Assembly (NCBI GenBank): GCA_021613535.1
Contig: CP075495.1
Coordinates: 2,666,001-2,730,000 of the forward strand
Origin: Adineta vaga
Lineage: Eukaryota; Rotifera
DNA: 64,000 bases
Direction of reading: 5' to 3'
Numbering within the stretch: the stretch's first letter is position 1; every line of letters starts with the position of its first letter. This document shows positions 36,740-50,034 of this stretch, piece by piece. A program made the position numbers and the translations under genes. The notes beneath the pieces were generated by a model that was given only the letters and a program-made list of their open reading frames with translations, had not been told where the DNA came from and did not search any database.

Positions 36740-39498
36740 GACAAAAATTCATTCGAGAGACAGTAATGAAAATATGTACAAGTTGAAAAACGTTAATCAT
36801 ATACAGACACACACAATAAATTTGTCAAACAAGAAACAAAAAATATTTCGAAAATTTTTTAAGGTCAGAACAATGGCGATAGTCTTCGCCGTTGACGTGG
36901 GATGATGATGAACATTGTTGTTGTTGCCAGCATCTACATTGAAAAGAAGAACGAACGGGCGAGAGAGAGAAGAAAAAGAAAAAGAAGAAGAAAAAAAAAA
37001 CCGAGCCACCTTACATTACATTTTCTCTTCTTTATAACATTCTTTCCCTTCTTTCTCTCGCTTTTTCTTCTCCATCCATTTTGCACGACAGAGAGTACGT
37101 CAGTGTGTGTGTATATGCGCGCGCGCGCTCGCTATTCTAACGATCGACGTCGTCGACGGCTATGCCGGTCGGAGCGACGATCGTATGTTGTATTGTCGGG
37201 CAATGATGATGATGATGATGGTAGTGGTGGGAGAGCAAGCCTACATACGCAGCTTTATATTTGGTTAAACTAATGATCATACACCACATGGCACAGATAC
37301 TAATTAAGATGACTAGATTTTGACATCCTCAAATCTTTCATTCCCTTTATTTTCTTATTCTTAATTTATATTCTTCGAAACAATATTCGTAGCCTTTCTT
37401 TAGGCTCAAATACTTATTTTCTTTTTTTTCTTTTTACGTCTTTTGATTATGAAATGATGATACATAACAACATCAATGATAATATCATCGAAAAAAACCA
37501 TGAAAATGATAATGGTTTCGTAGTGATCATCTGATTATGATAAGGGAACATAGAAGACAGTATTCAAGAGAGAGAGATGGAGAGAAAAAAGGTGAATGTG
37601 TACTGCGCCGTCCGCCAGTTCGACGTGGCGTCGTCGACGAGGCCGACGACTCGTTCGTATTTTTTTTCTTGCTCTTCCTGTCAACATCGGGCGAAAAGCA
37701 GCAGCCCGAACATTGTGTATTTCAGGGGTGTATGTGTTGGCTCGTCTACATATACATTTGGTCGATCGTTTGCACACACTATAATTACTGGTGGAGTCCT
37801 CCGTCGTTTTTTTTCTTCTCCATTCTCGCGCTTGTCGTTTCTCTCTTCTATTGCGCAGCATATTTGTTCCTTTTTTTATTTTAACCTATTTCGTAGCGTC
37901 GTTGTCGAATGTTCTCGAATGTATGATTAAATTACAAGCGTATGCGCAGAAATAGGCAAACGAACGACGAGATGGGAGACGAGAGAGAGAGAAAAAAGAG
38001 GAAAAAAACCCTTTTTCTCTCACTCTTTCTCTATTTCTCTCTTAATTTCTTTCTCATTTTCTGCAAATACAACATACAAGGCGGGCATATATCATTTGTT
38101 TCTCACTCGCTCGCGCATATATTCAAGCATCAACGACGACGACCATCGAGTCTGATGTCTTTCTTTTTGTTTCTCTTCTTTCTTTCTTGTTCGTTTGGTC
38201 GTCTTCGAGTAATATGAGGTTCATATACTATCATCGTTCATATAGTTGATGCTGCTATACTACTACTACTCAACAAACAACGTCATATATATCTTTCTAT
38301 CTCTCTCTATACATATATCATAATACACGTTTGCATACATTATTCTCGCATTTCGATTTTCCCATCGTTTCAAATCGTCGATGTATATATATATACATAT
38401 CTAAATTGGGCTTGTGTTGTTTTGTAGTCGCCGTGTTTTTTTTCTGTTTATAATATCGTCATGTCGTCCGGTTACAATTACTTCTCTCTACAATTCCTGT
38501 CGGTCCTTTCATTTCTTGTTTTTAGGCATCAATTCTTTCGCATTGGATTTTAAGCGTTTCTGTCGATGATATTCAATTTGTGGAAAAAATCTCTTGTCTA
38601 AGGAGTTATAGCAACGACGATTTTGTTTTTCATCTTTTGTTTGTGCTGCATTTTTAGGCTTTATTTTTGCATTCTTTTCATGTGCAATTATTAGCATGGA
38701 AATTAAGCAATTTCGGTCACTTAAATATCTATATATATATATACTCAAGACGAGATTGAAAAAGAAAGAAGGATATAAAGGAAAAAAACAATGAATTGAG
38801 AGACAAAAAGAGAAAGAACAATAAAGGGAAAAAAAAGGCGCATACAATTCTCATTTGTTTTTTGATGAATAAAAAAAAATTCTATGCATTGTGTAGGTGG
38901 AAAAAAACGACTGTTTGATGGAGAAATGAATGGAAATGAAAGAAGAACTAAGGGCAAAGAGAAGAAAGATTGATTATAGTTTTTCTTTCTTGCTTTCTGC
39001 TGTTAGCAGGGCAAAAGTGCTGAATGTAATATCAAGCCCTTTGGCATAGTGCCATTACTGCTGCTGATGTCTTTTATGACGATATTTTTCTCGCTCTATA
39101 CGTCAACCAATGTCCTTGTAAATGTCTTAGCAATCGCATATACTATTTTTTTTCCTCCTTTATACTTGCTTGTATCTTTGCTATGGGGTAAAAACCTATA
39201 CATACATGCCCGAAAAGCAGCTAGACACATTAATGACTCGTTTTTTTTCTGATCAAGATAACAATAATATAAAATCAATAAAAAGAAAAAGTGACAAAAA
39301 AAAGTATTATACTGATAACATTTCTTTAACTCACAGTGCAAAAAACATTATCATTGATATTCGCTTTATATTTATATTTTCTGGTTCGATTTCAATAACA
39401 ATAGTATCACATTATTTTAACATATGTAAAGATAAAAACAATAGAATAAGTTAAAAAACAGCGAGAGAGAGAGAGATTCGAAATTAAAATTGTCCGTA
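36740..39498. other. 2.8-kb spacer with CpG-rich promoter-like core
   Basis: Lies between the SPEN start and the GCC2 stop. CpG-rich clusters at ~37105-37200 and ~37600-37720, with CG-containing palindromes, stand out from the AT-rich surroundings and probably mark the SPEN promoter and first untranslated exon. Several overlapping open frames on both strands (37535-37884, 37942-38217, 38509-38847) have shared low-complexity content and no motif. I call no gene. Confidence 0.5.
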
Positions 39499-42400
39499 TC
39501 ACCAAATATTTAAATAAGAACTCCATGAAGGTGAAGTTACACCACCATTAGTCATTTGTTGTGTAGATGATTCATTAACGTTCATATTTTCATCCAGTAT
39601 TGTTAGAGACATATTTGCAACTCGTTCTAGTTGATTCTGTTCATCTGGACTTAATTTTAACATTGTTACAAGAACAGGAATTAATTGTAAACGTTCGGGA
39701 ATTGATTTTAAAATAAAAAATTTCAATATAATATTTTTCAAGTATTCTAAATTTGAGATCGATTCATTACGTTCCATATTACGTTCAAGACGTCGAATTT
39801 CATCTTTGAGAAATGCTATTTGTTCGATTAAATGTTTATTATTCAATTCCGATTCATGTAAAAGTTCGTTCTTATCTGATAGAGTTGATTTTAATTGATT
39901 AACTTCTTCTTCTTCTTCTAAACGATGAGATTCATTTGAAATAGAATTTGATTGAATACTATCAAACATTTCACGTGATTCGTTATTTATCGATTCGATT
40001 TTCTAAAATTATAGACAAAAAAATATGAATGAAAGTTTTTCAAAAACAAAGTCGAAAGCAAAGCAGGATAAATAATAATAAAAAATGATCTTTACTTCTA
40101 CTTGTTGATGATCGAAATCATTCCATGCAGGGATAGAATCTCTATTAGTATGATAAGATATACCGATGGGTGATTTATTCTCATTTTCATTAATGATTTC
40201 TTCTAATGAATGAATATGAAGTTTATAATCTTTGATTTCTTGTTGCAATAGTTCGATTTGATTTTGTAATGTTAAGTTCGATTGTTTATGATCAGATTCC
40301 ATCGATGTAATTTGTTCCTAAAACAATAAGTTCAATGTTTTTATTCTCCAAAAAAATGTCACGTTTTCTATACTTTATAAGCGAGAGATAATGTTTCATT
40401 TTGAAGTGTTAATAATTTGATTGTATCTTTTTTATCATTGATTTGTTGTGAAGAATCTTTTTCAAGTTTTTCGATTTCTAATTGATGCTAGAAGAGAAAT
40501 GGACGAATAGAATAGTCGAATAGTTTTGTGAAAAGTTACTTGTTTTCGAAGATCTTGTTCGCGTTTTTTCGATTCATTGATAAGTTTGGTTTGAACTTCA
40601 ATAAGACGTGCTTGTTCTTTTTGAATTGCAGTATTTTCCAGTGTTAATGATTCTATTTTTTCACTAGAATAAAAACGAATTTTTTTCAAGAAAAACTCAA
40701 TCTTATTTGTTTTACTTTGCTTCTCGAAGATTGACTTTGAATTTTTCAATTGTATCTTCTAGTTCTATCTGTTTATCTGCCAATGAAGGTGTTCGTTCAC
40801 GCTGATTCGTTTGTTGTTGTTTAAGAACACTTTGTGCACGAATCTAAACAGAATTCTCAATGAAGTCAAAACATTGGGGTATATTTTCTATTTTCCTTGT
40901 CATTGGTTTATATCAATGTCAAATGATATAACAAGGTTAGTTCTGTTGATGAGTTAGTGAAATGACAACATCTCATATCTTACTTTATAATTATTAAAAT
41001 CATCTTGAAGTGTATCACTAGAATGAGAAATATGAAACATTTATTTAGAATGAATATTTGACTTACTAATCTTTTTTCGTAATATCTAACTCATGTTTAA
41101 CAATACGTAGATTTTGTTCTAATAAATTCACTGTTTTTTGATTGTTTTCATTCTGTTGATTAAGTTTTTCTAAAAATTTAAAATCGTGAATGAAATCATT
41201 CAGTTACATATCTTACCAATGAATTGGTGTTTCTCATTGATTAATTGATTGATTAGTATTTTCTGATGATTGAAATCGTTTTGTAATTGATCAATTCTTT
41301 CCTGGCCATGATCATCAGTTTGATAGCGTTCTAATTCAATATCTTTCGCATGTTGTAATTCTTTCTTTGCAATATCTAATAGAGCTTTTAGTTTGTTAGC
41401 ACGATGATCAATTTGATTTTTTTGTTGTTCTAAACTTTGAATTTCTAATTTAAGACAAGCATATTTATCTGTACTAGTAGATAATTCTTCACGTAGATCT
41501 TGAATTTCTTTATCTTTATCGATTAGTTCGTCTTTTAACGTTTTGATTGTCTTGTCATAATCAGCTAGTTCAAGATCCATAACACTTTGTTTTGGTTGAT
41601 GATTTTTATCTTGTAATTCTTTTTTTAAACGAGTTAATAAAATTTTCATTTTTTGATATTTCTCTTTGAATTCCTATTGAATAGAAAGAAACGTGTCAAT
41701 CAATATGATAGATTTGTTCTTACTTGAATATTTTCACCTGGATCTGAGATTTGTTTTTCATATTTTTGATTTAATTCATTGATTATTTGATGAAGTCTTT
41801 CATTTTCTTCTCGAATATTATTCAATTCTGATTGATTGGATATTTCGAAGTTTGATGTTGTATTTTCTATAGTCTAAATCAATAAAATCAGAAATTGAAT
41901 AAACATTAAAGAATAATTATTGAAGCGGAAAAATTTTAGTTTAAAACAATAATCCACAAATTAGAGCAATATTTATTAAAAAGCATTTCCCTTTCATTCA
42001 TTATCACATAGAATCAATTTTTTCAGTGTTTCTTACATATCTGTTAGAAACGCATAGAATGTAGACCTTAGGGGGCGATAGCTAATTCAGAACGAGTACT
42101 ACAGCTCGTATAAATTTGTCTTAGATATTCGGCGATAGTGGAGAGGTTCATGCCATGCATTCACTGAACGCAAACTTGTTGGGTGATACGATTGGGATCC
42201 ACTCCTGATTTTCATATTTCTGAGAAGTTATGTACTTCAACATATATCATCAAAGTTTTATTAGTACGAGAATAGGAATGTTAGTAAAGCAGGTTTGATA
42301 GAAGCCAGAGGACTGTTTTTTTTGTCAATGTATTTCAATATTAAACTCCGGTTAACTTAATAGATTAAGATTAGTATTTCCGTATTGTTTTTATTAACTA

Positions 42401-45400
42401 TCGGCAAAGCAAAACAAACCAAAACTAGACACACACTTGTCGTAACTGAATCGCTCCTTGTTCGATCGTTTGATTATTATTTTCAATTGTTTGATCAAAA
42501 TGATGTTTATTCGATTGTATTTGTTGTTTTAAATCATTAATATTCTATGAAAAAAAGAATAATATGAAATGAAATTGCTGAATATTTTCAACTATTACTT
42601 GTATATATTCTTGGTTTTCTTTATCTAAATTTGTAATTTTATCCGTTAAAAATTGAATTTCATTTGTGAATTTTTTCTTATCCAGTTTGATTTGATCATT
42701 TAATATCTGTGATTCATTCATTTGAATTTCTAATTGATGAATTCGTTGGAGAAGATTTTCATTTTCTTTTGTCTTTATTTCTATTCGATGTTCGAATTCT
42801 TCACGTTGTTGTTTGGATACAGATGAAGAACGTTGTTCATGATTTTGTGTTGCATTTAATAAGATTTGTTTTTGTTGTTCAAATTCTTTTTGAAATTTTT
42901 CAATAAGATTTTCTTTGAATTGTTCATGTTCATCAATTTCTAATCGAAGTAAACGAATTTTTTCATCACGTTCTACTAAATAAAGATGTTGACGTTCATA
43001 ATCAGCTCGAAGTTTATCAAATAGATCATGTTGTCGTTTGGATTGAACTTCTTTCTCATGAAATTTTTCATTTAAATCTTTTAATTGTTCTTCTAATTTT
43101 TCAGCAATATGAAGTTTTGTTTGAAGTTCATTGTAAGACAGTTCAATATGTTTCAACTGATCAAGTCTTGTTTTATCTAAAGAAGAAAGTCAATTGTTTT
43201 CGATTTTAACAAGAATATATTAAACAAACCGAGATTTTCTTGTCTAAGAAGATTTTCTAATTGAATCGTTTGTTCACATTGTTTAGCAAGTTGTTCTTCT
43301 AATTGTTCTTGATGTTCTTTTAATTGTGTGAATGTATTATTTGTAAGAAGACGTTTTTCAAGAAGAAGTATTTCATTACGTTGTTCTTCAATTTGTTTAG
43401 TTAACTGTTCGATTTGAATACGTTGTTGATGAAAATCATGTTCCATCTCATTGGAAATAAATTTGAAATGATCAAATTCTAATCGAAGATATGGAGATGT
43501 TTTCTAAAAAAGTTGAAGAATAGAATAGTTTTCTTTATTAATACTTAATTGTATACATGAATTCTAAGTGATGATAAAAACTCTACTGTCTTTTTATTGA
43601 TAAGTTTTTTCTAGATTTAGAAGAACCTAAGTAATGCCTATTAATTCACAGTAGAGTTTCTCGTCTATCATCATTTCTACATCTAGAACCAAAACCGAAT
43701 CGAGGAAACCGTTAACTTCTTGATTAAAGAAAGTTATTCATTCGAAGGATCAATTTAACTAATAACTGATAAAGGTCACATTAATATAGTCTTTCTAAAA
43801 TAAACAATAGAGTTTTGAGTACATTTCCCTACAATTACTAGCTTATAATCATGCTGTGAAAGAAACTAAATGTCAATGGCAAGGCAACACAGTAGGTGTG
43901 AAGAAAATGTAATTGACATACAAAACTATGGACATCTCTCCTATCCTCTTTCAATTAAAACCTTGACCGATACGAAAAGCTGTGAGATAATCTCCACTCT
44001 TTTCATTACCTGATCGTTTGATTTTTCAATGACAATTTGCCAATCATTTGATTTCATTGTTTGATTCATTCCTGTATAAATTCTTTCGAAAAGTGCATCT
44101 AAGACAAAATGATCTTGTTTATGAAGAAATATTCGACATTGTTCATTTTGATTATTTTGTGCAAATACAATCGATTGATCAACTAATAAATTCATTGAAA
44201 TATCATTTTGTTTCAATAAAATATATTGTAAAACACGACAACGTTCAATTAATAATGTACATAAACGAAGGACACTTTCGAAATTTAATGGAACAGAAAA
44301 ATCTTCATCTATTCCATTTGTAATACCGACTGAATGTAATAATGTTGGAATATCGGATAAAAGAAGTAAGGATGATGTTGATGAAGCTTTGGAAATTTGT
44401 GATTGAAATTGATTGTCATCTACTTGATGAAGAATATAATTCATACATTGAAGAATAATCTCATCAATATTTTCATTGGATTGAGATAATGAAAGTTGTT
44501 GTTGTTGTTCTTGATCATTTTGAATTATTAAACTTTCACGTTGTAATTCAAGAAATTGTTCTTCAAAATCTTCAATTTGTCGACGATAATTATCAATTTC
44601 TTTTTCTTTGGATTGTTTTTCTTGATGACATTTACTGATTTTTAATCTTAAATCATCATTTTCTAATTTGATTTCTTCATTAAAAAATTCTAAATCTTCA
44701 ACTCGTTCTTGTAATCTTGCTTTATCTTGTACAATTTGTTCACATGTTTGTCGATAAAATTCTTGTTTTTGTTCGAGTTCAGTTTTGAATATGTGTAAGA
44801 ATTCATTATCAATTAAATCCGGTAAAGATATCGGTAATTGAAAGAGATCATTAGTCATTGAAATAAAATTTACTAGAAGTTCTGAACGTGACGAAGATTT
44901 TTGAGATTCATCGGAAAGAGATAAACGAACAATGGAAAGTTCATTTCGAAGATTCTGAAATGAAATCGACAAGAGAATAAAAAGAAGAAGAAGAATTGAA
45001 TTATTTACATCTAATTCTTCTTGAAGTTTTATTTGATGAAGTTTATTTTGTTCGAATTCATCTGTCAATTTCGAATATTTGACTTGTTCATAATCAAGTT
45101 GATTACGAAGTTGCTAGAAAGAAAGAAAGATGAAGTTAAATCAATGAATTTTTCATATGATTTACATACTTCTTCAGTTCGATTGAAACTTGTTGATGCT
45201 GTTGTTAATTCATTGAGTTTATTTTCTAATTTTTTCCGAAATAAAATTTGATTTTTCACTAATTTTATCAAATCATCTTTGGACATAGAATCAAGCTAGA
45301 AAAAAAAAGACGAAACTTATTTCAAAGAACTTTTCATTAAACAAACCTTTCCAGTTACCGATGATTTATCTTCATTTGTCGATTTTCCATTTGATACAAT

Positions 45401-45412
45401 CTCTTCACTCAT
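39499..45412 (-). CDS. GCC2: GCC2 (GCC185) trans-Golgi golgin with GRIP domain
   Basis: A long coiled-coil tether at the trans-Golgi network that captures endosome-derived vesicles. ATG 45412 starts MSEEIVSNGKSTNED, followed by DSMSKDDLIKLVKNQILFRKK, matching the N-terminal LPKEDLIKFAKKQ block of animal GCC2. Most of the protein is heptad-rich Glu/Gln/Lys/Leu sequence over many short exons. The block MDLELADYDKTIKTLKDEL (near 41530) matches a GCC2-specific segment. The C-terminus holds the GRIP domain: DEIRRLERNMER, then NLEYLKNIILKFFIL and LPVLVTMLKLSPDEQNQL-like sequence, ending SSYLNIW, close to the vertebrate end. The N-terminal half contains a less coiled Leu/Ser-rich stretch (QCMNYILHQVDD, then LLLLSDIPTLLHSVG). 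Two introns (about 41878-42437 and 43504-44008) are much longer than the rest and carry structured sequence. Confidence 0.9.
42061..42215. other. Structured, GC-richer segment in a GCC2 intron
   Basis: Inside a ~560-nt intron where most are about 60 nt. It has short stems (ACGAG/CTCGT at 42092-42109; GTTCA/TGAAC at 42146-42169) and Pol III-like boxes (TAGCTAATTCAG at 42079, GGTTCATGCC at 42145). It has no coding potential. It may be an intronic small RNA or a short interspersed element; identity unknown. Confidence 0.35.
43569..43673. repeat. Imperfect inverted repeat (hairpin) in a GCC2 intron
   Basis: A perfect 12-bp arm pair (AAACTCTACTGT at 43578-43589 and its complement at 43648-43659) is extended by a further 8-bp pair (TGATGATA at 43569 and TATCATCA at 43666). 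The loop is about 58 nt. It could be a foldback element or a hairpin RNA. Confidence 0.7.
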
Positions 45413-46686
45413 ATTTTACAATAGAAACAAGTCTACTCTGATGATGATGATGATTATTATTATTATTTCATCTAAAATGCAACGAACAACTCATGTTTTA
45501 ACATTATGACATCGTATGATTCTGTTTAATATAGTAAAATAACACCTGGTTACATATTCATATGGAAATTGATTTCTGATTATATAAACCAGTATTGTCT
45601 GACATATGGTAACAGAACGAAAGCGGACTGTTTTTCTCTAAGGCTGATAGAAGTTACATCTAGATATGTGTATATACATACAAACGTGCTTAGAGATTTC
45701 TTTTTTCTTCTTCTTGGGAATATAAACGAAACTTAATACGTTTTTTTTGGGGTGTTGCCTTGTCTTGTATTTATCATTGAAGAATATTGACTGTTCGATG
45801 ATGAAAGCTGATAGAGCGATGAAAGAGGCATACCATCACAACAAATTATTATTATTCTTTCTTTATCCATTCATTAGAAACACTTTCTCAGCGGTGCATT
45901 CGAGCAATTGTCTGTTATCATTGATAAACCTTGGATGGCTCATGACATTCTTCGATGAAATCAAGATATAATGAGAATACGTTAAAAAAATAAAGCAAAG
46001 TTACGCATCAATGAATCAATCAAGACAAGTAAATAAACATTCGATAGAAATGTCTTACCACGACGATATTCTCTACAGATAATTTTCGAACATTTATCAT
46101 TCTACTTAATAATGTAATGACATGAAAAGTTTCTAGACTATAAGTAACCTAATAGACATGACTAAAATTGTCGTGTTATTGAAATCAAAATAAACAAAGA
46201 TCTAATAACATACCAGACTATCATTGGATCGATATTTTCTTGTTAAATTATATCTACAAAATATAAATTCAATATATTATAAGAAATAAGTTACTTAGAT
46301 GATTGATCATATGATATATGACTATCTTCAAGACATCTGTTATAGACAAAGTTCCTTTGTTTCTATGTCAAAATGTACTAATAAATCAATGTATTTTCTT
46401 CTCATTATTTCTTTTCGAATTCGCTAAATTATTCCTTGTCAACGGATCATTAAAAATCGATAAGAATGACAAATCGATCTTCTTATTTTTACTGATGGTA
46501 AGTCAAATCGCATGGCATAATAAGTTAAGAAGGAAAAAAAAGCCTTATATTTCCAAGTAAATGATAAACAAGAAGAAAAAAAAGGTAAATGTTCTTTATT
46601 CTACTTAACCGGAAAAATCAAGAAAAAGCCATCGGCAAAACAAGAAAAAATGATCAACACAGCATTCTCCCATGAAATATCTGACA
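45413..46686. other. Intergenic between GCC2 and ALG3
   Basis: 1.27 kb with no supported gene. GCC2 5' region on the left and ALG3 3' end on the right. A (GAT)n/(ATT)n tract lies near 45440-45468. Open frames at 45747-45971 and 46318-46560 are short, T-rich and without motifs. Confidence 0.5.
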
Positions 46687-48347
46687 TTATTTCAATTTTT
46701 TCTCTATTTTTCTCACATTCGATTCCATTCTTAATGTTGTTAGTAATTTAAATAAAACGTATCCATGACAAAGATGAAGAATCAAACTACTCATTACTGT
46801 TGATGGATATGTATTCCATGAAAATTCAATTAAACCAAGGATTAATAGACTATATATACAAAACAAAAGCAAAAAAACAATCGCATTATTCATTCATTTG
46901 ATTCTCTCTTACTTAACAATTGCTTTTGAATTTGTACTCCAAAGTAAATGATAGAGCATATGATAGTACCAAACATAAAATTGATAATGAAGTGAACGAC
47001 AAAAACAAATACCAATGAAATTTGCATAGAACATTAGCGTGATAATTACATCGTCTGATAAATGATGATTTTTATGATAATTTAACAAATCATCTAATGT
47101 TTTTATATTTCTATAAAGATAAATCGAAAATAAATGTCAAATAGATAATTTCCATGAACAATTTACTTTAACCATTGATAACGACAAACATATAATAAGA
47201 TTACAAGATGAGTTGATAAGAGTGTTAAATGAAAATAACGATTAAGAAAGATATGTTCGGGTATTAAACGCCAATTAACTGTCCATATGTAAAAAAATTG
47301 ACGACCAAGATCAAATGAACGTATTATATAAGCAGTTGGATTTGATAGAAGAAATGGGAGAGCAAATATAAACTAGAACAATTCAAATATTGCAACAATC
47401 TCTCGCTCTCTTTTTCTTTCTCTATGACAAAATGTGTCACTTACTTGTAATAAAGCACAGTAGAAAATATTCTTGACTGTATCACGAAATCCAATAGAAA
47501 GTAAAAGAATAATAAATAACGCCGGCGCCATCAATAGAATATTCATTTTAATCGATACCGCCAAACTACACAAAAAATATATATATATATATATAAAACA
47601 TAGGAAGGAAATGACGTATTTCTTCAACCTATAGAGAATACAGCCTAAAGTCCATTGTCGACGGAGTAGAAAAACAATCGAAATGTATAGAAATGTCATT
47701 GCAATGGGATCATTAAATAATCGTAGGACAAAAATTGAATGAATACGATATGCTAATAGACACATGAAGATATACGCATATGGTGGAACCTAAAATAATC
47801 TGATTCATTTTTCTTTTAGATGATTTTAATCGAAGAAACCTTTGCATTTCGATTATAGATATAGAAAACAGCCGTAATCATAATTAAATAAAGACCAGTA
47901 AATAGATATTGTGCCAAACGAATATTTTGACCAAAATTAGTAATATAATAAAGGATTAAATAGATGTAAACAAAACCAGCTGGATAACTGTTCAAGAAAA
48001 TGTCATTATATTTCATTATTCGAGAAAAATTGAACTTACACAAGAGGACCTGTATCACCTTTGAGTTTGTAATAATCATATGTTCCATTGACAACACCTT
48101 CAACTTCTTGCATATATGCTTTCCAATCGATTTCGGTATAATTTGTTTTCTTAATAATGAATATATTGAGAAAAATTTCCAAAATAAATAAGCCCGACAT
48201 GATATAGATCGATTTTTTGGGATTAATTAAAAGATCTTTATAAAAGGATAGATGAAAAAATTGTTTGAAATGTAACTTGAGTTGCGTAGAAAGATTTAAC
48301 GATGATGAAAGATTTTTCTTCGATGATCGTGATTGTGGTGGCGGCAT
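46687..48347 (-). CDS. ALG3: ALG3, Dol-P-Man:Man5GlcNAc2-PP-dolichol alpha-1,3-mannosyltransferase
   Basis: The ER-lumenal enzyme that adds the first dolichol-phosphate-derived mannose (Man5 to Man6) to the N-glycan precursor. ATG 48347 starts [12 protein letters not shown]. The catalytic region carries [20 protein letters not shown] followed by [20 protein letters not shown], nearly identical to animal ALG3. Next are [33 protein letters not shown], a [20 protein letters not shown] block, and [10 protein letters not shown] with SWNTYPST near the end. Multiple hydrophobic helices match the family's polytopic membrane fold. Short introns split the gene; length about 440 residues, as expected. 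The lysine-rich end (RKIEKKLK) is a plausible ER-retrieval signal. Confidence 0.95.
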
Positions 48348-49445
48348 TTCTTTGATTTTTCTAGTTATATCAATGTGATTCGAAAGGATTTGAAGGTCTT
48401 AAAAATGAAACGTCGAAGTGTCGAACGAGAGAGAGAGAGAAATGAATGAATATTCAAGGAAAGACAGTTTATATTGGATTTTATAACCATCAAATGATAT
48501 GATATACATGAGATGCAGATGGCGACACACAGTTAAGATTTATTTATTTAGTTATAGAGTAATATTTTTTCTTTCTTTTTCAAAACTCTTTGATTCGTGA
48601 AATGTTAATTCTCAGAATTGAAACGGTAAGATCACTAACTACAACATACTGATTATTTTGATATAATCAGATATCCCGATGTCATCATCATCATCATTAT
48701 TACTATTGACAAAAATTCCAAGTAATCTATAGCATGACATTATTTTTGGAGATTCTTGAGATAGAGAGAAATACATTGTTTACCTACTTTAGTGTATTGT
48801 TAAATAACAAAGGAATATGAATTTTCTATCCGATTGATTTATAACAGATGTCTTGAAACTCAATCCACGTTTGTTTTCCGTTATGAAGGATAAAAATTGT
48901 TATCTCTAAAAAATGATCTACTTCTTCAAGCCATCAACATACATTGTTTATTATGAATTTTAAAACATCAACTCTTTACTTACACTATTTTGTATGATTT
49001 GTCTAAATCATGACTAGCGCCATCCGTATGCTGTTGCCAGACATTATTTACAGCTAAAAATAATCTCCAACTGAGATGTATAAAACATGTGCGAAAAAAG
49101 AACGAGGTGTTTCAGGTATGACAAAAAAACAGAACATTTTAAAGAAAGAATGAAAACGAATGTCGTCAATTATTACAAAATACAAGGTAGCCAAAAAGAA
49201 AAAGACAGAAAACGAAATTGAAACACAATTGAAACATTTGTTGACATACCTTCGTACACTTCCTTTTCTTTCCCCCCACAATTAGTTCTACTATATATAA
49301 TGTCATGGATGTTACAATATATAACGATCATTTATAGAGCGAATCGAACGAATTCTTATGTACATATATTAAAAACAAGGTGCATTTTATCAACCAAATA
49401 TTATTGCTTAGATACTATTATTTATTCATTTGATCTGGATTCTTT
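48348..49445. other. Intergenic, divergent ALG3 and RING promoters
   Basis: No gene is seen. AT-rich with ATC and GA simple tracts (near 48431 and 48680). The open frame at 49054-49281 on the minus strand is short and unsupported. Confidence 0.5.
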
Positions 49446-49919
49446 ATGGCACAAAGTAATCAAGAACTATCAAAACGTCATCACAGATCATCAACTAAAC
49501 AATCCAATGATCAACTCGATCAATCATGTCCAATTTGTTTAGATATGTATGACAAAGATCATTGTCAACAAACATTTACAACTTGTGCTCATTCGTTTTG
49601 TCGAAAGTGTTTACAACGAACATTACAAATTAAACCATTCTGTCCTCTCTGTCATCAATATCAGTCATCAAACAATCAAGATACTCAATCAAGACAATTG
49701 GATGATGGCACAGTTTGGAATCCTGAAGTCGTACGCGCTCATTTTAGTGAAGAACATTTCGATGAAAATGGTCAAAGAATGAGAACAGTACATCTTTCCA
49801 ATGGTGAAAAAACAAATATTCGTGTTAGCCCTGGTGTGAAAATTAATATTTCACCCAATTCAAATCTCATAATCAATGGAAAAAGAGTTCAAAATCCTTC
49901 TGACTGTAATCAACAATAA
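49446..49919 (+). CDS. Small RING-finger protein, probable E3 ubiquitin ligase
   Basis: Single exon, 157 residues. A C3HC4 RING near residues 28-74 shows SCPICLDMYDKDHCQQTF, then CAHSFCRKCLQ and FCPLCHQ. RING proteins of this type usually recruit ubiquitin-conjugating enzymes. After the ring come a Gln/Asn-rich linker, DDGTVWNPEVVRAHFSEEHF and a Gly/Asn-rich end (VSPGVKINISPNSNLIINGKR) that I do not recognise. It has no membrane segment. Its 3' end faces the homeobox gene 115 bp away. The substrate is unknown. I considered DNA-repair RINGs (RNF168-like) but see no ubiquitin-binding motif. Confidence 0.85.
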   Translation: MAQSNQELSKRHHRSSTKQSNDQLDQSCPICLDMYDKDHCQQTFTTCAHSFCRKCLQRTLQIKPFCPLCHQYQSSNNQDTQSRQLDDGTVWNPEVVRAHFSEEHFDENGQRMRTVHLSNGEKTNIRVSPGVKINISPNSNLIINGKRVQNPSDCNQQ

Positions 49920-49978
49920 CTCTCGTTCTTTCAGAATGAAATGAAGAATTTAGTGAGCCTTTATTCAAGTATTTTTTA

Positions 49979-49980
<2 letters not shown>

Positions 49981-50010
<30 letters not shown>
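49981..50010. repeat. (AAAT)n repeat between convergent 3' ends
   Basis: Seven tandem AAAT units. They contain repeated AATAAA hexamers on the plus strand, so the repeat can act as the polyadenylation signal cluster of the RING gene. Confidence 0.9.
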
Positions 50011-50034
50011 CATTAAATTAAAAATAAAATAGAA

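Noticed and set aside
37535-38217. Several overlapping open frames upstream of SPEN
   Set aside because: Three or more frames on both strands are open at once because of GC-rich and pyrimidine-rich repeats; none shows a motif or a splice-consistent neighbour.
38509-38957. Minus-strand hydrophobic frames upstream of GCC2's 3' end
   Set aside because: Phe/Ser/Leu-rich readings of pyrimidine tracts, overlapping each other in different frames.
42061-42215. A functional tRNA gene in the GCC2 intron
   Set aside because: The A and B box matches are imperfect, the spacing is long, and no acceptor stem closes; kept only as a structured-segment finding.
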